From: Diphasiastrum complanatum
Lineage: Eukaryota; Streptophyta; Lycopodiopsida; Lycopodiales; Lycopodiaceae
Direction: 5' to 3'
DNA length: 64,000 nt
Assembly (NCBI GenBank): GCA_029204225.1
Contig: CM055106.1
Coordinates: 42,116,368-42,180,367 of the forward strand
Shown here: in pieces, positions 1 to 11,146 of the stretch
How positions within the stretch are numbered: position 1 is the first letter of the stretch
Layout of the letters: the number at the start of each line of letters is the position of its first letter
Program-made: the position numbers and the translations under genes
The notes under the pieces: generated by a model
Databases searched by the model: none
The model's input: only the letters and a program-made list of their open reading frames with translations
Told to the model about the DNA's origin: nothing

Positions 1-612
1 CAGGCCAGATCATCCGTAAATCGGGATGGAGACTATCTTGATAGGTTCGATCTTTTGGATTGAACTGCGATCCTTTGATGCGATTCATTTTGCTGAGGGA
101 CTCCCTCGTTGTTGGAGTTAGTGTCAATGTCAGTGTCGATCTTCTGATCAGTCCTAAGTTGTTCGAAGTTGTTGGTGTCGATTCTAGGATCTGAATTCAA
201 AGTAGCTTTCCCCTTGTGGTCGATTAACTGATCTTCTATAAAAATGACATTTCTGCTCATGAAGGTCTTCTGAGAGTCCAGATTGAAGAGCTTGTATGTT
301 TGATGGTCTGAGGAATAGCTGATGAAGATCGACTTTTTGCTGGTGTTGTCTAGCTTTCTACTTAGATCAGCAGGGATCTATGAGTAGGCTATGCATCCAA
401 ACACTCGAATATTTGTGAGTGATGGCTTCGATCCTGTCCACACCTCATAAGGTGTCTTGCCATTCAAGGCCTCTGAGATGGATCAATTTTGAAGGTAGGC
501 TGCTGTAGTAACAACTTTTGCCCAGAATTTCTTTGGAAGAGAGGCATGGGCTAGCATGCTCTTTGCACTTGCGATGAGTATGGAGGATGATAATCTCATG
601 GTGGCAGTGAGG
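1..612 (-). pseudogene. Ty1/copia integrase C-terminal fragment
   Basis: Read on the minus strand, this stretch translates into the end of a copia-type integrase. It has the block with AHASLPKKFW at about 580-540, then the 'GKTPYEVWTGSKP' and 'IRVFGCIAY' blocks at about 470-385, then a phosphorylation-rich linker with NVIFIEDQ near 250. In-frame stops (for example near 487 and 380) show that it is decayed. It runs off the left edge of the window. It is probably the downstream part of the copia element whose gag/protease lies at 15554-16213 and whose integrase N terminus lies at 2106-2544. Motif order and shared orientation support this, but the joins are inferred. Confidence 0.8.
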
Positions 613-960
613 TTTCCTCGGTGTGAGTCTTGTGTCTCATGTGGTCCGCTTGTGTTTCAAGTTGGATGGTGAACAAGTCAAGTTCAAAGTGTGGCAGACT
701 CTTGTTGAGAGCATGGTGTTTGGTTGATTCCTTGTGAAGTCAAGTGCTTTGACTGTGTACTTGAGTGTGAGTCGAGTACAGGTAGCAGGAAAATTGCATA
801 TGATCTATACGGACACTCCAAGACATGGCTGCACATTTTTATTCTGATACTCTTATCACATTTGAGCTTAGATTTGATTTGGTTTATTTATAAAAACTTC
901 AACTGTGATACTGTAATAAGTGTACAATTAGGTTGATATTTAAACCACACTTGAGCTTAA
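613..960. other. Unassigned interval between transposon fragments
   Basis: No domain was recognised. A 70-codon open frame at 724-936 (+) has no recognisable motif and ends in an AT-rich stretch. The interval lies between copia integrase on the left and an LTR-like sequence on the right. It may be non-coding internal sequence of the element that owns that LTR. Confidence 0.4.
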
Positions 961-1300
961 GAGAGAGAGTTAGAAATAGTAAGCTCAACTGTGATTGTGG
1001 TTTACAGTTATGTACTGTTTTAGTTTGGTAGGCTTTAGTTAAAATGTCAGCCCAGGGGCTTGTTCCAGGCCGATAACAGATTTTACCTGTATATAGCCTA
1101 AAATGCCACGTAGAGGCCAATAGTGAATTTCATGCATTTATTAGGTCTATGCCACGTGGCGTCCCCATGCAAAGGGGACCTTTACTTGTATATGTATCAG
1201 TCTCTTTGTAATAAAGATGCTTTTGCTTTATGAGCTCTTTGCTTTATGTGAGCTCCTCCATCACTCTGTTACTTGTGGATGTTGTTTATGATTTCGATGG
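961..1300 (+). repeat. LTR-like sequence, probable solo or truncated copia LTR
   Basis: A purine run (AAGAGAGAGAG, 959-969) is followed by GTTAGAAATAG, a CCAGGGGCTTGTTCCAGG block, a G-box-bearing CCACGTGGC and a polyadenylation-like AATAAAG near 1210. This order matches plant copia LTRs. It resembles the LTR at 37597-38330, which has CCAAGGGCTTGTCATGGG at the equivalent place. No partner copy or clean TSD was found, so exact ends are uncertain. Confidence 0.45.
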
Positions 1301-1329
1301 TTGGCAATCAGTCAGTGATTGCATCTCTA

Positions 1330-2105
1330 ATCTGCACTCTCCACTGCATCGGGTACTAAAGGTATGGTATGTAAACTGACGTAAGAAAACCCTTTAGATC
1401 TTGATAAGTCCATGCAAACCAATCTTGATACTTAATAAGTAACGTTCGGAGTGCTTGATACTGTTCAGGATTAAGTTGTGATCCAACTTGGACTGGACAA
1501 CCTTTTCTGGTTCTCTTGGTTCAGCAAGATTCATTGGTTGTGTCCTAGCTAGGCCATCGTAAACATCTTTCGATTCTGGCACTTGGTCTTCGGGTTCACG
1601 ATGTGCTTTAGGTAACATGATAATCACATCATCCAGTGTATAACATTTAAAATGTTCGGGCATATCATGTTGGACGACATCTGTTTGTTCTTTGTCAAAA
1701 GGACTTGTCTTGGATCTTTGCTTAGCCTTCTTAGCAGGGATTGATTGTGGAGGTGATGACTTTCGAGACGATGATGTCTTGCTAAAATTTTGACTTGTAG
1801 AATCATCCTTGACTTTCCCTTTGCCTTTATCCAGTAAGGGTGGCACATTCTCTAAATCAATGTTTTGAGGAGGATTTTCCCATTTCAGGACCGTATTATA
1901 ATGTTGCTTGGCTTGTTTTTTCATCATTGACCATGTGATCATGTCTTCTTTCAATATAACTGTTTTGGCCAGTTTTATTGTTGGTTCATCAGGAACATTA
2001 TGCACTCCAAATCTGGTCAGATCCATATGATTTAGAATCTGCTCATCAATAAGTTCTACATTGTCATCATAAGTCAAGGCATGACTCACAAGAATGACGT
2101 CATGT
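1330..2105 (-). pseudogene. Second Ty3/gypsy fragment: protease-RT linker and start of RT
   Basis: The minus-strand translation parallels the 10130-10900 region of the larger gypsy element. Shared blocks are HALTYDDNVELIDEQ versus HALTYNKEIELTDEQ, the YTLDDVIIMLP versus YTLDDVVIMMP block, QPMNLAEP versus QPMNLVEP, and HTIPLV close to the left end. It is therefore a separate, diverged copy of the same gypsy lineage, reduced to the linker between protease and reverse transcriptase. It sits inside the copia integrase: 2106-2544 carries the integrase core and 1-612 its C terminus. Confidence 0.75.
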
Positions 2106-2544
2106 TTGATTCTCAGCATGCTCTTTGAATTGTCTGAATTTGATGAAAGCCTCTGATTTCTATTTAATGAAATAAACAATTGTTCTTTTGGAGAATTTGT
2201 CAATAAAAGTACTGAAATACCTTGCATCTAGTAATGAAGGAGTTTGCATAGGTCCACATATATATGTATGAATAAGATCTAACAGACCTTTTGATGCATG
2301 CCTATGGTTTGATCTAAAAGGAATCCTAGCCTGCTTTCCAAAGATCTATGACGGACAGGGAGATCAACCTTACCAGAAGGATAGTCGAGATCAAGAACCA
2401 TGGATTGTCTAGACATGTTCAAAACAGATGCATAATTCAAGTGCCCTAAGCGATGATGTCATATTAATACTTTATTGACTAGAATAGAGGTTTTCAAGGC
2501 TTGACTAGACTCAAAATAACAATGTGCCAATCTATATAAGTAAC
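2106..2544 (-). pseudogene. Ty1/copia GAG-pre-integrase and integrase core fragment
   Basis: Read from 2544 to 2106 the translation gives a GAG-pre-integrase block (LYRLAHC, HHRLGHLNYASV), then the integrase start (LLDLIHTY, near 2270) and the core strand FSTFIDKFSKRTIVYFIK near 2200. In-frame stops are present, including TAG just after IVYFIK. The fragment starts exactly at the left TSD of the gypsy element. Its reading continues from the protease portion at 15554-16213, which is the internal evidence that gypsy inserted into this copia element. Confidence 0.8.
2540..2544. repeat. Target site duplication (left), GTAAC
   Basis: GTAAC immediately precedes the left gypsy LTR (TGTGGGG...). The same five bases follow the right LTR at 15549-15553. 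Confidence 0.85.
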
Positions 2545-3323
2545 TGTGGGGTCGAATTCTCTCGTAGTATAGCCCTTCCGCCTGTCAACAAAGGTTAGAT
2601 CACTAGATAGGTGCCTAACTATGCATAGATGCTACTTTTAGTTAATTTTCTACTTCCCACCTTAACTCTACTCACCACTATACTACTCCTCTTTAACTCT
2701 ATTCCTCTACACTAACACTCATCATAGTTTTGGTTGAAGAGAAGGAATGGAGAAGAAGAGATTGAGAAGAGAAGAGAAAGAGAGAGATGGAGAGTGAGGG
2801 TGGAGGTTAGTTCAAATGCTCCTTATGCTTGCTAATGAAAAAACATTCACTATGGCAAACAATCAAGAGCAATAGCAAGTAGTGAATAGCAAATGAGGAT
2901 GCTTCTCTTCCAAAAATTATAGAGTTTTCTCCTTCTCTTTAATCATGGAATTAGTGTACAAATGGTGCCTTTTTATAAAATGGGGAAGGCCCTTGCCCCT
3001 CAATCTTATTGGCTAATACTCACAATGATTCTATCCATTCATCTTGGATCCAACTTGATCCAAGGGTCCACAAAAAGTACATCAGGAATCATAAGATTCA
3101 TGTGAGTCCCAATTTGGACCCAACTCTAAGAAGTGATCTCTAAGTTTAAAAATGACATTGGGCCTCTAGTTTTATTTTAATTACAAGGCCCAAGTCAAGT
3201 TTATTTTATTTACAACTTCAATTGTGTGCTCATTGGGCCATGGGCTTATACATGCAAGATGCCATGCCCTCGTTTTATTGGAGGATTTTATTTATTTACA
3301 CTTTGTTGGGAATACCCCCAACA
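2545..3323 (-). repeat. 3' LTR of the gypsy element
   Basis: This 779-bp LTR begins TGTGGGGTC and ends CCCCCAACA (plus-strand reading). It is collinear with 14775-15548. It lacks about 35 bp present in the other LTR near 15085-15120 and has about 40 extra bases between GGGCC repeats near 3150-3195. Confidence 0.9.
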
Positions 3324-3510
3324 AGACCCATGGCCTAAAGCATTGCCGGTCCCTTGGCACTCTGCCGGTTTAGTAGAGCGTTCTCTTGGACCGCCTCTGG
3401 TGGATGAGATAGCCCGTAACGTCTTCCATGAAGTTGAGACGGTCCAGTTTCTTCGAGTCCTTTGGCGTGTGGAAGGACTTGTGGACTCCTGTTAGCCATT
3501 CCTGATCCAT

Positions 3511-6484
3511 TCATGCTTGGAATCGTTTCGTCCAGGGATCTCCAAGGAATGTAGCTCGGTAATATATGTGAGCGACTGGCAGCTGGTCTTCAACTTTGTC
3601 GAAAGCGAGCGCCTTATTTGGATCAAAAAATATGGAGGGAAGGAAATCATCCCATTTTATTTCAATGCCCATTAAATATTCTAAGTCCCGGGCATAAGTG
3701 GCTGTCTTGCGGACTGTGGGATCGGGACAATTGATGTAGTGACTGGTGAATGCGGAAAGAGCTCTTCTGGCGTCTACATCCGTTGTCCACCCATATTTGG
3801 ATTTGATGATTGGCCAGTTGAAATTGTTGAGTGTGATCTGGTCCAGAGGAGTGCCGCATTCCACTCATTTGGATCTTTTTGGACACGGTAGAAAATGCGC
3901 GTTCACCCGTATCTGTTGCGGACTCATCACGTAAGCCCTGATGACCGCAGGGTCTCTCTCAAATAATTGTTGTCGCCACTCCAGTTGTGGTTGGAGGGCA
4001 GGTAAGGCTTGTAGTTCTTTTCCCTTGATGGTCTAGGATGAGAATGATATCTGCTAACTGCCGCTTGATGACTCATGGGGATATTTGGATAAAAATTCAT
4101 TGATGTTCTCCTCCACGGACTTCGGTCTTCGGAAGGCCCGGCTGGTAGATATCGTTCGCGACCCTCTGGATGATGTTGCTTGGCCCTAGCTGGTGGTTGC
4201 GCCTTGGCTCTGGTCTCGCGTCTCAATGGCTGCATCTGTCTGCCCTTGGTCTTGGCCTTTGGACCCTTGATCTGGTTGAAATCCCCCTGCTTCTTGTTGG
4301 CTCTGATCTTGGTTGGTACTAGCCTGTGCAGCGTCAAAATTAGGTGGTGGTGGGATTACCACGGGGGTGGGCTGGGCCTTTGTTTCCATGTATTTTTGGC
4401 ATGCCTTGAGGGCTTGCTTGTCTTGGACGAGTCTTGTGTTGCGCTTTTCCAATACTTATTGAACTCCGCTTGGTAGTTGTTGAGGGTTTGGCTATAAATC
4501 TGCACCTAACGTCGTAGAAGATTCATCTCTGATTGGGAAAGCGGCCTTGTGTCCAGTGCAGATTGAGCTAACCCGGCAAGCTTCTCGTCTTGTAAGCCTT
4601 TGACCTCTATCCCTAGGCGCGTGTTCTCTGCTTCCAAAAGTGTAAGTTGCGCCTGGATGGGGGCAAGCCGTTGGGATGCTTCAGCTTGAAGCTCCCGCAC
4701 CTTTGTGGAGGCCTCAGTCAGCACTTTGGAGAGGCTTTGAATATATTTGTTTAGGCCCTCCTCCTTCTGCTGTAGCTTGGCAATCTCCTGGTGCCCTGCT
4801 TGTTCGTGTTGCTGAGCCAGAATCAGCTCTTGCTACAACTTGATGAGGTCTACTCGCAGTTGTGTAATACTCGTTGCCAACTGTAGTACCCTGCTTTCTA
4901 GAATAGCTTTGGCCACTACCACATCCAGGATGTATTTTCCTAGAGTTTGGTACGTCGTCGTTAGATTCGTGGGAGCAGCTGGTACACTGGCACTGGCAGG
5001 GGCTTGTGTTGTATCGGCTCTGACGACATGTGGAATTCCATCGCCATTGTCTTCGATCAGGTTTTCATTTGTCCTGATGCCATCTGGGGCGGTAGAGTCA
5101 GCCCAATCTGGTGATGCTACAAAAACTGTTTGTACAAATGCGTCATCAGGCAGTGGTTGGCTGCCCTCGGCAAACTTTGGCGAAGCGAGTGGGGTGTGAG
5201 AAACAACTATGGAAATAGAGGTGAGGATGGTCTTTCCGAACGAGAGAAATAATGGGGAACTGAAGAGTGGTGTGGAGTATGGAAGAAGGTGAGGATGGAG
5301 CAGAAAGTGTCTGGCGTGGGGGTGAAGAATTGATAACTTGCATCCATGCTAGAGTGTCGGGGGACAGTTGCGAATCAGAAGGATTGAATGTGAGGGGAGC
5401 AACGGTGGTGGCAGGAGTGATGGAGGATGTGATGGTGATGGATGGAGCTGTGGACACTGGAAGAGAAGTAGGAGTGGTATCAACAGAAGAAACGGGGATG
5501 GAGACAAAAACAGATGTGGATGGAACACGAAGAGAGGTAGCGGCAACAGAAATTGGAGTGGGGGGTTGCACAGAAGAAGAAGTGGCGGTGGTTGATGGAG
5601 TGGTTAGTGCAGTAGTGGAGACACGTCTTCGGGTAAAAGGTGGAGATATGGATGTAGAGGCAGCGCCACGCATTCGTTTGCTGGCCGTTGTGTTAATGAC
5701 TGCAGGTTGGGAGGAGGTGGATGCTTGAGATGGTGGATAAAGGTTAGTATGTGGCACAAGGGTAGACAGGAGGGATGAGCGTTGGAAACTGTGCACTTTC
5801 GCCTCGAGAAGTGTGCAAGCAAAGTTACACAACAGGGGGCCTGCTGTGATTTTCTCACGATTGTTGGGTTTGATGGAGTTTGTTAATTCTCGAATAAGGA
5901 AGCTATGCCAGTCATATGGCACAACGAAGGGGTTAGGGAATTCTAGAAAGGATTCCACTATCTGACTCAGCATCATAGACTGGATTCTGTCATTGCGAAA
6001 TGTTGAAATAACTAGAAACTTATTCAACAGATGCGCAGTCGCCTAAATGACGGGTTCCGTGATAGCTTCTATCAAGTAACCATTGTTAGTCTGGATGGAC
6101 ATTTTTGGTGTGGTTTGGGTGACGAATGGTTTGATCAGAGCCTTGGCGTGGCGATGGGAGATGGGTTGACGATCACCGGACATAATGCCAACAGTGATCA
6201 TCGAGTCGACGTTAATCCTGACTTTGTATGTGGTACCTTGGTACAAAAGTGGAAACGAGCCTTGTCCTCGTCCCAGGTGGCGTAAGTGTGAAGGGAGAGG
6301 CCCACGTTAATCTTAGAATGGAAGAGCGTCGAATAAAAATCCATTGCTTCAAGGAGGGGCCGGCTATTTGCAGCCATGGTTGGATCAGAGTGTCAGAGGG
6401 TAGAGGCCAAATCTGCGTGGCTTCGAGGATGTCACTCTGGATCACTTGTTTGGCGCCAGAGTCTTCAGAGGATGAGGAGGCCAT
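3511..6484 (-). pseudogene. Accessory ORF region downstream of gypsy integrase (broken)
   Basis: Several minus-strand frames form one apparent broken gene reading from 6484 down to 3511. It starts MASSSSEDSG (6484). A globular part follows (6246-5700, including FPNPFVVPYDWHSFLI near 5920). Next is a Ser/Thr/Pro-rich linker (5700-5300), then a heptad-like Leu/Ala/Glu stretch at 4724-4506 (EASTKVRELQAEASQRLAPI) that looks like a coiled coil. After that come a Gln/Asp/Gly-rich segment (4452-4186), a basic segment (4337-3927) and a C-terminal globular part (3864-3511, with TTDVDARRALSAFTSHYI). At least four frame changes separate the parts. No known domain was recognised. An extra ORF 3' of pol is known for Tat/Ogre/Athila elements. 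Whether this one is homologous to those cannot be judged here. Confidence 0.6.
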
Positions 6485-7633
6485 GTTGGCAATGATAATT
6501 AGTGGTCGAAAAAGTCGGAAAAGTAGAAAAAGCGGTGGAAAATGGAAAAAGATGTGGAAACAGTAGAAAACTGAGAATAATGAGTGTTGGAGGACAATGA
6601 TTGTAGTTCAGAGCGCAGATCGGTATTTAATATGAGCAGATGACAACTAGTAAGAAGTTTGGTTGAAAACAGAGAACTTGGTATTTTCAATGGAAATTTC
6701 AGCAGAGCTTCGCTAGCAAAGGTGACAAATGACTCGAATTCAGCCCTTATATAGCGGAATTTAGAGTGCGTATTAGGTGAAATTCACTTTCCCTTGTTCA
6801 GTTCTACCCAAATTTTGACAAGCACCTTCTTCACAAAATTCTAAGACCTCAGGGAAGTCTACGAGAGTTCAGAAGGTGATTTGACTGCTATGCGAAGGTT
6901 CTGCGGGGGTTCAGGCTGTCTGCGAGAGCTCAACTCTCACAGGAAGTGATCTCTCGTACAACTTGTTCCTGTGATTGGATTTTCAAGATCAAACCATGTA
7001 GGCAAGCTAATTTCACTGCTCTGATTTCATTTAGGCACTGGTTGATAAGATGATCTTGATGCTCTGCGAGGGTTCTGAAAATTCTGCTTCTGGGAACTCT
7101 CGCATACACTAAAAAATGATGATTCATCCATCAGGAACTCTCACAGAGATTTTCGTGGATGCATCTAGGTCAAATCTGGTGACTCCCATTTTCAAGAGCT
7201 ATCTCCCCGGGGATTTCAAAAAATCATGAAAAAAGTGCTCTTTCAGAGTGTTTTTTGACGAGATCTCGAGATTTTTTAATTTTTAACTTTTGTAAACTGG
7301 TAATCAGCTTCATCCAGGTTTGATCTGACTATTGGTAGTGCTCTGGAAGTTCTGATGGACTCTTGGTAGTAGATCCATCAGTAAATCTGATGATCTGCTT
7401 CCTTTTTGACCCTATCAGGATCTTCTGATGGATTTCTCCGATCTTGCCCGATTTGGCTGAATCTTGATGAATTTACTTTGATTTGGCTTGATCTCCTTAG
7501 ATCTAGCAGTAATGGCTGAGCAGATTAGCTTTTTGTAATGTGTCACCCCCAATCTGAATCTGTCTTACTGTGGTGGCCAGTACTTGTGCAACCGGCTCCC
7601 ATTGATGGGTGTGTCGAATGGTTTCCCATCAAG
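6485..7633 (-). other. Non-coding spacer with repeated GCGAGAGTT-type words
   Basis: No long ORF. It lies between integrase and the accessory ORF region. It contains repeated variants of TGCGAGAGTTC and its complement, for example near 6859, 6920, 6948, 7077, 7097 and 7136. The same word family fills the leader at 13670-14400. It may hold signals for expression of the downstream ORF, which is inference. Confidence 0.5.
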
Positions 7634-8698
7634 CTATTCTAAGTTCATGGCCCCATGATTAAGAATTTCCTTGATCCCATAAGGACCTTCGCCCGTGAAT
7701 TTTAACTTCCCCTTGATCGCCTTGGTTTTATACATTAGGAACAAATTTCCTAAACGAAGATCCTTCTTTTGTAATCTGCGATCATGCCAAGCTTTGTGTC
7801 TTTCCTTTTCAGCTGCCAGTGCATGCACAACTAGTAAGCGTGTTTCACAGAGTTTTTGTAGAGCTTCGTGACGTAGTTTTAGAGATTTGGACTCATTAAG
7901 ACGTTGCGTGGTGGCAATCCTTAATGAAGGAACTAAAAACTCTATTGGCATCACAACATCTTAACCATATACCAATTGGAAGGGTGTTTGATCAGTGCTC
8001 CCTTTATATGTTGTCCTGAATGCCCATAGTGCAGCATGCAACTTGTGTTCCCAATCTGACCTGCTAGCTTCAACTGTTTTCGTGAGCACGCTACACAGGA
8101 TCTTATTGCATGATTCTGCTTGCCCATTACCACGAGGATAATAAGGCATTTGGGTTTTGTGGATCACGAAGAATTCCTCTAACAGGACCTTGATGGTCTC
8201 GTTGATGAATTGGCTTCCATTATCACTGACTAGTTCCACTGGACATCCAAACCGCACAATGATATTTTCATAAAGGAACTTGGCAGTGGTCCTAGCATCA
8301 GCTACTCTTACTGCCTTGGCTTCGACCCATTTGGTGAGGTAGTCTATGGCTATGATTATGTATCCAGCCTAGGAACTCCTTGCTGCAGGGTGAATTGGAC
8401 CAATATAATCCAATCCCCATTTTTCGAACGATGCTTGGACTAAGACTGGGTGCAGCAGATCATAGTTCAATCTCGTTGGTCTCCTCGCCCTTTGGCACAC
8501 ATCGCACTTTTTCAAGTATTCCTCCGTGTCTTTATGAATCGTTGGCCACCAACATCCTGATTGTAGGATCTTGTGAACTGTAATGTCAGATGCAAACCAT
8601 GTCTTCATGTGAAAGCGAAATGATCTGGGTGGTCTCATGAGGAAGAATACATCACCGAAGAATTCTGTCTGGACCTCTTCGGTACAACTGGCTGGCAA
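7634..8698 (-). pseudogene. Ty3/gypsy integrase
   Basis: The zinc-binding N-terminal part is at 8698-8369 (HKILQSGCWWPTIHKD, then CDVCQRA) and ends in WGLDYIGP, the first catalytic strand with its Asp. The core continues at 8257-7961 with ELVSDNGSQFI (second catalytic Asp) and YYPRGNGQAE (near the catalytic Glu). The C-terminal domain is at 7954-7634, containing IEFLVPSLRI and RLNESKSLK. The enzyme inserts element DNA into the host genome. Frame changes near 8360 and 7955 break it. No chromodomain is evident. Confidence 0.85.
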
Positions 8699-9229
8699 TC
8701 AGCTAATAAGATCTAGCCTTCAAGATCATTTTGCACTGTTCCGCCTTTGGTAGTGATTTGTCTGGTTGGCCCCGCATTAGATATTCAACAATGTCGGCAG
8801 CCCATTCTAGTACACGTAAAATAAGACAGGATCTGCCAGCTCATCGTCGGGTTGGGTTGCAATCTCCTTTCCCTTGATTCGTGACACGTGATCTGCCATG
8901 TAGTGTTGTTTTCCCTTGCGAACTACTATCCAAAAATCAAATTCCAACAACAAAAGGAGCCATCTAGTGATTCTCCCGGTGTTGCAAGTTTTATTAACGA
9001 GATATAGCAAGGGTTGATGGTCCGTATAAAAAGCAAAATGTGTGGCCATCAAATAGTGTCGAAACTTCTTAACCACATAGATCATTGCCAGTGCTTCCCG
9101 CTCTGTGGTTGAATAATTCATTTCGGTATCACTGAGCTGTCAGCTTGCAAATCGGATTGGACAATCCTTTTTGTGTTCACCTGGACTGCTCCAACTGCAT
9201 ACTTCGATGCGTCCGTATGCACGTGGAAC
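8699..9229 (-). pseudogene. Ty3/gypsy RNase H
   Basis: The main frame, 9121-8807, reads NYSTTEREALAMIYVVKKFRHYL, then FYTDHQPLLYLVNK, GRITRWLLLLLEFDF and KGKQHYMADHVSRI. These are the standard landmarks of the gypsy RNase H, which removes RNA from the RNA/DNA hybrid. It lies directly between RT and integrase on the minus strand, as expected. Flanking pieces at 9229-9122 and 8806-8699 are in other frames. Confidence 0.85.
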
Positions 9230-10330
9230 TCAATGGACCAATTGGGTGGTCGTAAGTGCTGAGACCAATGCATCCTTAATCTTCTGGAAAGCCTTTAGAG
9301 CTTTCTCATTCCAATGTGGATCCGTTGTGAGCTTGTAAATTGGTCTGGCTAACTCCGCAAAATCAAGAATGAAGATCCTATAATAGTTAGCATGACCCAT
9401 GAAAATGTAGACCTCGCAGATTGTCCCCGGTGGTGGTAGATCAATAATGATTCTGATCTTTGATAGATCTGTGGCGATCCCGTGTCTTGACACTATATGG
9501 CCGAGTATCAAGCCATGTGTCACCCAGAATTGACATTTTTCTGGATTCAGGGAGATCTGGTATTCGTGGCATTTTTGTAGCACCTTCTCTAAATTGGATA
9601 AGTGTTCTGAATCTGGTCCATGCATGCACAGATCATCCAAAAAAATTTCCAGAAATTTTTGCAAATAATCTTTGAATGCCGCCTGCATGACTTGCTGGAA
9701 AGTTCTTGGGGCATTGCAAAGTCCGAATGGCATCACTTTATAAGCATAAGTTTCCCATTCCGTGGCGATATTGTCTTGTGCTGGTCCTAGGGGGCCATTT
9801 TCACCCAGTTGTAGTCGCTGAAGCCGTCCAAAAAACTGTAGGCTTCGTTGCCGGCAACTCTATCGAGGACACTTTCCGTAAATGGTAAAGAAAAATGGTC
9901 CTTTTTGGTGACTACATTAAGCACTTTCAGATTCACACAGATCCGCATTTTGCCATTCTTCTTGGGTACTATAACTATCGGCGATACCCATTCCGTGTGT
10001 TCGATTTTGTAAACGAAGTCTGCATCCATAAGCTTCTGCAACTCTTGCTTGATCAGTTCTGTATAATTCGGGTTGCAATGGTAGTAACGGCTTATCTTGG
10101 GGACTGCTCCGTCCACCAAAGGTATGGTGTGTTGGACTACTGTTGGCGGAATGCCCTTTAGATCACTATAGCTCTAGGCAAAATAGTCTTTATATTTCAC
10201 CAACAATAATCGTAGTCTCTTGAATTGCGTGGGTGTTAACTGCTCTCCCACATGCACTATCCTTTCTTCTTCTCCTGGTTCCACAAGATTCATCGGTTGT
10301 GTTTGCGCAGGTCCCTCAAAGACTTGTTCC
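9230..10330 (-). pseudogene. Ty3/gypsy reverse transcriptase
   Basis: The fingers and palm start at 10119 (IKQELQKLMDADFVYKI, WVSPIVIVPKKNGKMRICV, YSFLDGFSDYNWVKMAP to 9787). A frameshift near 9790-9740 follows. The rest is at 9736-9230 with MMPFGLCNAPRTFQQVM, the catalytic box IFLDD (9633-9625 area; the usual form is Y/F-x-DD), and the connection region (MGHANYYRIFILDFAELARPIY). The protein copies element RNA into DNA. The catalytic aspartates are kept even though the frame is broken. Confidence 0.88.
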
Positions 10331-11146
10331 GCTAGTGCCTGACTTTGATTAGGTTCTCATTGGGCTTGCGGCATCATGATGACCACATCGTCCAATGTAT
10401 AATTCTTGAAAGTATCAGGCATCTTGTGAACTGGCGCTCGTCAAGATTTCTCTTTCAGCATATTGATCTTGGCCCGACTGGTCATTTTTTTATTTTATGT
10501 CACCTGTGTAGAAGATGACGTTGTATCCGAGTCCAACTTGATTGACTTCAAGGAATCCAACACCTTCTTTTTGCTCTTTTTTTTTTGTCATTTTGGTGGG
10601 TTCATCCTTGTTGTCTTTCTTCGAGACTGCTGTGACATTCGCCTCATGGTTGTGAATATCAACGTCTATTGTAGCTATTGCCTCTTCGGGTAGGTCACTC
10701 CATCGGATCACCTGGTTGTAGCATTGCTTCAACTGATTCTTCTTATTTGCAGGTGCCTTGGGTGGTTCGATCCTTGAGACTTTCACCATAGTAGACCTTT
10801 GTGGTGGTTGAGCTGGTACCTTCTTGGTCCCGTAACGATCTGGGTCCATGTTGTGTAGGACTTGTTCATCAGTCAGCTCAATCTCCTTATTATAAGTTAG
10901 AGCATGTTGCCAAGGGACTAGATCATCGTCCACTGGGTTCTCAATTGGCTCCGCTGACAACCATGTGACGTTTATCATATTCACCCCAAATGTGATTGGT
11001 GTGTCCATAGTGTAACATTTGGGTGAAGATGTACTCGGTTCTGGATCTGATTCATATTGACATGTCTGGCAGTCAATAGTTGCTAATGCATCTGACATCC
11101 ATCTCTGAATGATAGTGACCTCCCTTGGCTGGCCTTGGGCGATCAA
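10331..11146 (-). pseudogene. Gypsy protease-RT linker
   Basis: This is a low-complexity, charged linker between protease and RT. Recognisable blocks are WQHALTYNKEIELTDEQVL (about 10920-10860), YNQVIRWSDLPEEA, and YTLDDVVIMMP near 10400. The same blocks occur in the fragment at 1330-2105, which confirms that this is a real coding linker of the family and not random open frame. A stop separates the part at 11146-10490 from the RT start. Confidence 0.65.

Noticed and set aside
5267-5728. A 153-codon plus-strand ORF rich in Gly, Glu and Val
   Set aside because: It is the complement of the Ser/Thr/Pro-rich linker of the minus-strand accessory ORF. The biased codons keep the opposite strand open.
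9460-9888. Plus-strand ORFs across the gypsy RT
   Set aside because: They are antisense shadows of the RT coding region and carry no domain of their own.
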